Origin: Phytoactinopolyspora halophila | GTDB lineage: Bacteria > Actinomycetota > Actinomycetes > Jiangellales > Jiangellaceae | Assembly (NCBI RefSeq): GCF_003287285.1 | Contig: NZ_QMIG01000011.1 | Coordinates: forward strand, 62,001-126,000 | Reading direction: 5' to 3' | Length of the DNA: 64,000 nt | Shown: piece by piece, positions 61,182 through 64,000 of the stretch | Layout of the letters: each line of letters opens with the position of its first letter | Position numbering within the stretch: position 1 is the first letter of the stretch | Position numbers and translations under genes: made by a program | Notes under the pieces: model-generated | Databases searched by the model: none | What the model was told of the DNA's origin: nothing | The model's input: only the letters and a program-made list of their open reading frames with translations

Positions 61182-61967
61182 GTGAAGACGGAACGGCATC
61201 GGGCGATCATCGAACGACTCGACACCGGCGGTGATGTCAGCGTCGCCGAACTCGTCGAGATGTTCGACGTTTCCGAGATGACCATCCGGCGGGATCTGTT
61301 CGAGCTCGAACGCACCGGCGTACTCCGGCGTGTCCACGGCGGCGCCACACCCGTGGGTGGCCGCGCGTACGAACCACCCTTTCGCGTCCGCGAAGGTCAG
61401 CAACCGGACCGCAAACAGGCCATCGCCACCGCAGCCGCCGGTCTGGTGACACACGGTGACGCGATCGGCTTGGACGTCGGCTCGACGGTGCTGATGATGG
61501 CGGACTCGCTCGCGTCGGTACGCCAGCTCACCATCGTCACGGCGAGCCTGCGCGTGGCGTGGGCCGTCGCGTCGTCTCACGCGCTCGAACAGTCGGCTCG
61601 GCTGATCGTCACGGGCGGCGTGGTGCGGGCCGAAGAGCTCTCCATGACGGGACAGGCCGCCGCGGACCGGTTCCGTTCGATGCGCCTGGACAAGGCGTTC
61701 GTCGGCGTCGGAGGGCTGTCTCCGGCGGTCGGCGCGACCGAGTTCAACCTCGAAGATGCCGAGGTCAAGAAGGTGATGATCCGTTCCGCCCGGAAGGTGA
61801 TCGTGCTGGCGGACACCAGCAAGCTGGGCAACGAGAGCTTCGCCCATGTCGCGGCCGTCGACGACATCGATGTCCTCGTCACGGATGCCGCCGCCGACCA
61901 TCCGGCTGTCGTCGAGTTCGAGCGCGCTGGCGTCGAAGTCGTCACGGCCCGGCCCTCCCGGTCGTGA
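61182..61967 (+). CDS. DeoR/GlpR-family transcriptional regulator
   Basis: 261 residues from GTG 61182 with AAGGGGAGG upstream. N-terminal DeoR winged helix with ERHRAIIERLDTGGDVSVAEL and FDVSEMTIRRDLFELERTGVLRRVHGGA. The phosphosugar-binding DeoRC domain has GDAIGLDVGSTVLMMADSL and IVLADTSKLGNESFA. It most likely responds to a phosphorylated sugar from the FGGY kinase and represses the divergent sugar-ABC operon and itself. Confidence 0.93.
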   Translation: MKTERHRAIIERLDTGGDVSVAELVEMFDVSEMTIRRDLFELERTGVLRRVHGGATPVGGRAYEPPFRVREGQQPDRKQAIATAAAGLVTHGDAIGLDVGSTVLMMADSLASVRQLTIVTASLRVAWAVASSHALEQSARLIVTGGVVRAEELSMTGQAAADRFRSMRLDKAFVGVGGLSPAVGATEFNLEDAEVKKVMIRSARKVIVLADTSKLGNESFAHVAAVDDIDVLVTDAAADHPAVVEFERAGVEVVTARPSRS

Positions 61968-61992
61968 CGGCGCTGGCCAGGGCCACCAGCCC

Positions 61993-63084
61993 TCATGGCC
62001 ATAGCTCGGGCTGCACGGTCCCGTTCTCGATCAGGGATACGCCATCCACGACGAGGCTGCCCGGACCCGAGCGCGAGTCGTGCCGCAGATCCTTGACGAT
62101 GTCCCAGTGCAGCGTGGATTGATTGATCCCGCCGCATTCGGGATAGCCGCGCCCGAGCGCGATGTGCACCGTGCCCAGCACTTTCTCGTCGAAGAACAGG
62201 TCTCCGGTGAGCGTCGTCATCGCCGCGTTCACACCGATCCCGAGCTCGCCGACGTACCGGGCACCCGGATCGGTCGCGAGGAGGGCGCGAGCCAGCCCTT
62301 CCCCCTCGTCAGCGTGGACGTCGACGACGGCGCCCTGCTCGAACGTGAGCCGCAGACCCTCGACGGCCCGCCCGGCGAAGTAGAACCGTTCGGGGAACGT
62401 GATGTAGCCGGTGACGCTCTCCTCCACCGGTGCCGTGGCGATCTCGCCGTCGGGCAGGTTAGCCTCGCCCGCGAACACCACCCATGTGCGTTCGCTCACC
62501 CCCAGCTCCAGGTCGGTGTCAGGGCCGGTAATCCGCATGGTCCCCGCACGCCCCAGGCGCTCGGCAAGCCCACGCCACGTGTGCCGCGCCGCTGGCCAGT
62601 CCCGCAGGCATCCGGCGAAGAACTCGTCGAACAGTGCCGCCTCGTCGATCCCGGTGAATCTCGCCCATTCGGCGGTCGGAACCCGCACGACGGCCCACCG
62701 CGTCTCCGACCACCGCAACGCGGAGATCGCCCCCTTGGCTCGACGCTGCGTGGCCACCCGATCGTCGTCCATGTTCGGGGAGGCGGGAGGCAGCATGCCC
62801 CGGAACGACACGTGCACGTCGGACCACCGCAACGCCTCGGCTTCGAGGTCGGGCACGCGAGCGAGCTGCGCCGCATCGGCGTGTTCGAGCGCGCTGCGGT
62901 CGAACCGCTCGTCGGTGAGCAGGACCTGGGGAAACGCACCACGCCGGTACACCTCCGCCACGAATGCGTCCACGGCGGTGACCGAACCGGCATCGGTGAG
63001 AAACACGCTGACGGCGTCTCCGGCCTGCGTGCCCGTGCCGTCGGCGATCGTCCGGGCGAGTTCCGCCCACTGGTGTCGGCTCAT
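61993..63084 (-). CDS. M29-family aminopeptidase-like protein
   Basis: 363 residues. The C-terminal half shows M29 (AmpS/AmpT) motifs: GEANLPDGEIATAPVEES (metal glutamate), VGELGIGVNAAMTTLTGDLFFDEKVLGTVHIALGRGYPECGG (glutamate, histidine, tyrosine) and STLHWDIVKDL (histidine and aspartate), so the two-metal site is likely intact. The N-terminal half is less conserved. It is coupled to the FGGY kinase by a 4-base ATGA overlap, in front of the convergent DeoR gene. A peptidase in a sugar operon suggests an altered substrate, for example an amide-linked sugar. Confidence 0.88.
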   Translation of the reverse strand: MSRHQWAELARTIADGTGTQAGDAVSVFLTDAGSVTAVDAFVAEVYRRGAFPQVLLTDERFDRSALEHADAAQLARVPDLEAEALRWSDVHVSFRGMLPPASPNMDDDRVATQRRAKGAISALRWSETRWAVVRVPTAEWARFTGIDEAALFDEFFAGCLRDWPAARHTWRGLAERLGRAGTMRITGPDTDLELGVSERTWVVFAGEANLPDGEIATAPVEESVTGYITFPERFYFAGRAVEGLRLTFEQGAVVDVHADEGEGLARALLATDPGARYVGELGIGVNAAMTTLTGDLFFDEKVLGTVHIALGRGYPECGGINQSTLHWDIVKDLRHDSRSGPGSLVVDGVSLIENGTVQPELWP

Positions 63085-64000
63085 GTGCTCTCTCCGCGGG
63101 CAATGTCGTGCATGAGATGCCGGGTGGACTGGTAAAGATCCGTGGACCGGCGGTACAAGTCGTCGTACGTGGAGCGCAGCGTCCGATCCGGTTCGACCGT
63201 GCGCTCAACACGCACCCAGCGCTCGATGGCCTGCCGGTCTTCCAGCAGGCCGACGCCGTACGCGGCCAGCGCCGCGTCCCCGAACGACGCACCGGATCCC
63301 GCCGCGATCTCCTGGCGCTGCCCGCTGATATCGGAGACGGCACGCGTCCAGACGTCGTTACGGGTCCCGCCACCGACCGCGCGGATGACGGTGGGAGCAG
63401 CTCCCTGCGCGGCGTAGGTCTCCACGATCGCCCGGATCCCGCAGGCAATGCCCTCGAGGATGGCCCGGTAGAGATCGCCTCGCGTGTGTGACAGGGTCAA
63501 GCCGAGAACCGTCCCGCACGCGTCCGGATCGTTGATCGGTGTCCGTTCCCCGCTGAAGTACGGCAACAGCACGAGACCCCGCGCGCCCGGCGGCGAGTCC
63601 GCCGCCTCGGCGGCCAGCTGCTCGAACGACGCGGCACGGGTTTCCTCCGCCGCCGCGGGATCGAGCACGCGGAGAAACCACTGCGTCAAGCTCCCCGCAG
63701 TGGCGGTGCCGCCCGCGAGAACGTAGCTGCCCGGGAACACGTAGGGAGCGGAGTACAGCGTGTCACTCGGGATAGCGCGGTCGAGCATCTCGATGACGAA
63801 GATGCTCGATCCATACATGAGCATCATGCGTCCCGGTTCGGTGACGCCACAGCTGATCGCCTCCGCCGGGGCGTCGGTGGTGCCGGTGATGACCGGGACG
63901 CCGGAGGGCAGCCCGGTCTCGCGCGCCGCCTCGGGTGTGACGTGCCCGGCCACCTCGTAGGCCCACGCGATGTCGGGAAGGCGATCGGGAGTGACCACGT
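63081..64000 (-). CDS. FGGY-family carbohydrate kinase (5' part missing)
   Basis: C-terminal 305 or more residues of an FGGY kinase; the start lies beyond the right edge. Visible motifs: PVITGTTDAPAEAISCGV (start of the second ATPase lobe), a GSS phosphate loop in LMYGSSIFVIEML, LVLLPYFSGERTPINDPDACG (substrate-side FSGERTP) and RAVGGGTRNDVWTRAVSDISG (adenine-binding GGG). Members phosphorylate xylulose, ribulose, erythritol, rhamnulose or AI-2. Together with the Rbs/Lsr-type importer and DeoR regulator this forms a sugar or sugar-alcohol utilisation locus. Confidence 0.92.
   Translation of the reverse strand, partial: VVTPDRLPDIAWAYEVAGHVTPEAARETGLPSGVPVITGTTDAPAEAISCGVTEPGRMMLMYGSSIFVIEMLDRAIPSDTLYSAPYVFPGSYVLAGGTATAGSLTQWFLRVLDPAAAEETRAASFEQLAAEAADSPPGARGLVLLPYFSGERTPINDPDACGTVLGLTLSHTRGDLYRAILEGIACGIRAIVETYAAQGAAPTVIRAVGGGTRNDVWTRAVSDISGQRQEIAAGSGASFGDAALAAYGVGLLEDRQAIERWVRVERTVEPDRTLRSTYDDLYRRSTDLYQSTRHLMHDIARGEST

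Noticed and set aside
1-64000. tRNA, rRNA, CRISPR arrays, transposases, integrases or phage genes
   Set aside because: None were recognised on either strand; no repeat-spacer pattern or recombinase motif was seen, so island transfer by a mobile element is not claimed.

Overview
The window is about two-thirds G+C with dense, often stop/start-overlapping genes and many GTG/TTG starts. It encodes actinobacterial hallmarks: a SigE-family ECF sigma factor, a group II truncated haemoglobin, a DinB/DUF664 protein and many FCD-type GntR, LacI and DeoR regulators. A soil- or plant-associated high-GC actinomycete fits well. The genus cannot be fixed from the sequence (a Jiangellales- or Pseudonocardiales-like background is only a guess). 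There are no rRNA, tRNA, CRISPR, phage, transposase or integrase genes.

Region 1 (1-10.25 kb) is general metabolism: a partial sigma factor, a sulfatase with its LacI regulator and a candidate LacI operator, a VOC protein, a prolyl oligopeptidase, an MscS channel, an OsmC peroxidase, a trHbO globin, a DinB-family protein and a GH13 alpha-glucosidase.

Region 2 (10.4-54.6 kb) is a large catabolic island. It holds two sets of tripartite tricarboxylate transporter (TTT) genes. One tctAB pair lacks its own tctC, while an orphan tctC sits 30 kb away. There is also a complete LIV-type ABC importer, two MFS carriers and two FCD-GntR regulators. The enzymes look like a degradative network for organic acids or a ring/amide compound: two Ldh2-type dehydrogenases, a D-2-hydroxyacid dehydrogenase, a 3-hydroxyisobutyrate-type dehydrogenase, an MDR alcohol dehydrogenase, an isopropylmalate/tartrate-type dehydrogenase, two Gfo/Idh proteins, two ThDP enzymes, a fused [2Fe-2S]-molybdopterin hydroxylase, an HMGL/DRE-TIM enzyme, a dikinase-like phosphotransferase, M24, M20, CocE and FrsA-like hydrolases, a MenB/BadI-like crotonase, an acyl-CoA dehydrogenase and two small cupins. 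Almost every transcription unit starts with an AT-rich, often palindromic element built from ATAC/GTAT or TGCAT/ATGCA half-sites over a -10-like box. These elements stand out sharply against the GC-rich background, are confined to 10.4-50.4 kb, and suggest one shared regulon, plausibly of the two FCD regulators.

Region 3 (54.6-64 kb) holds a conserved unknown gene coupled to a tandem-hotdog thioesterase. It is followed by a ribose/AI-2-type sugar ABC operon, a divergent DeoR regulator with a palindrome in the shared promoter region, and an M29-aminopeptidase-like gene coupled to an FGGY kinase that runs off the right edge.

The substrate of region 2 is not readable from the sequence. Two genes in it lack a canonical start codon where the ribosome binding site demands one (a CTG and possibly an ATA). 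All functional statements are family-level assignments from reading the proteins; no database search was run.
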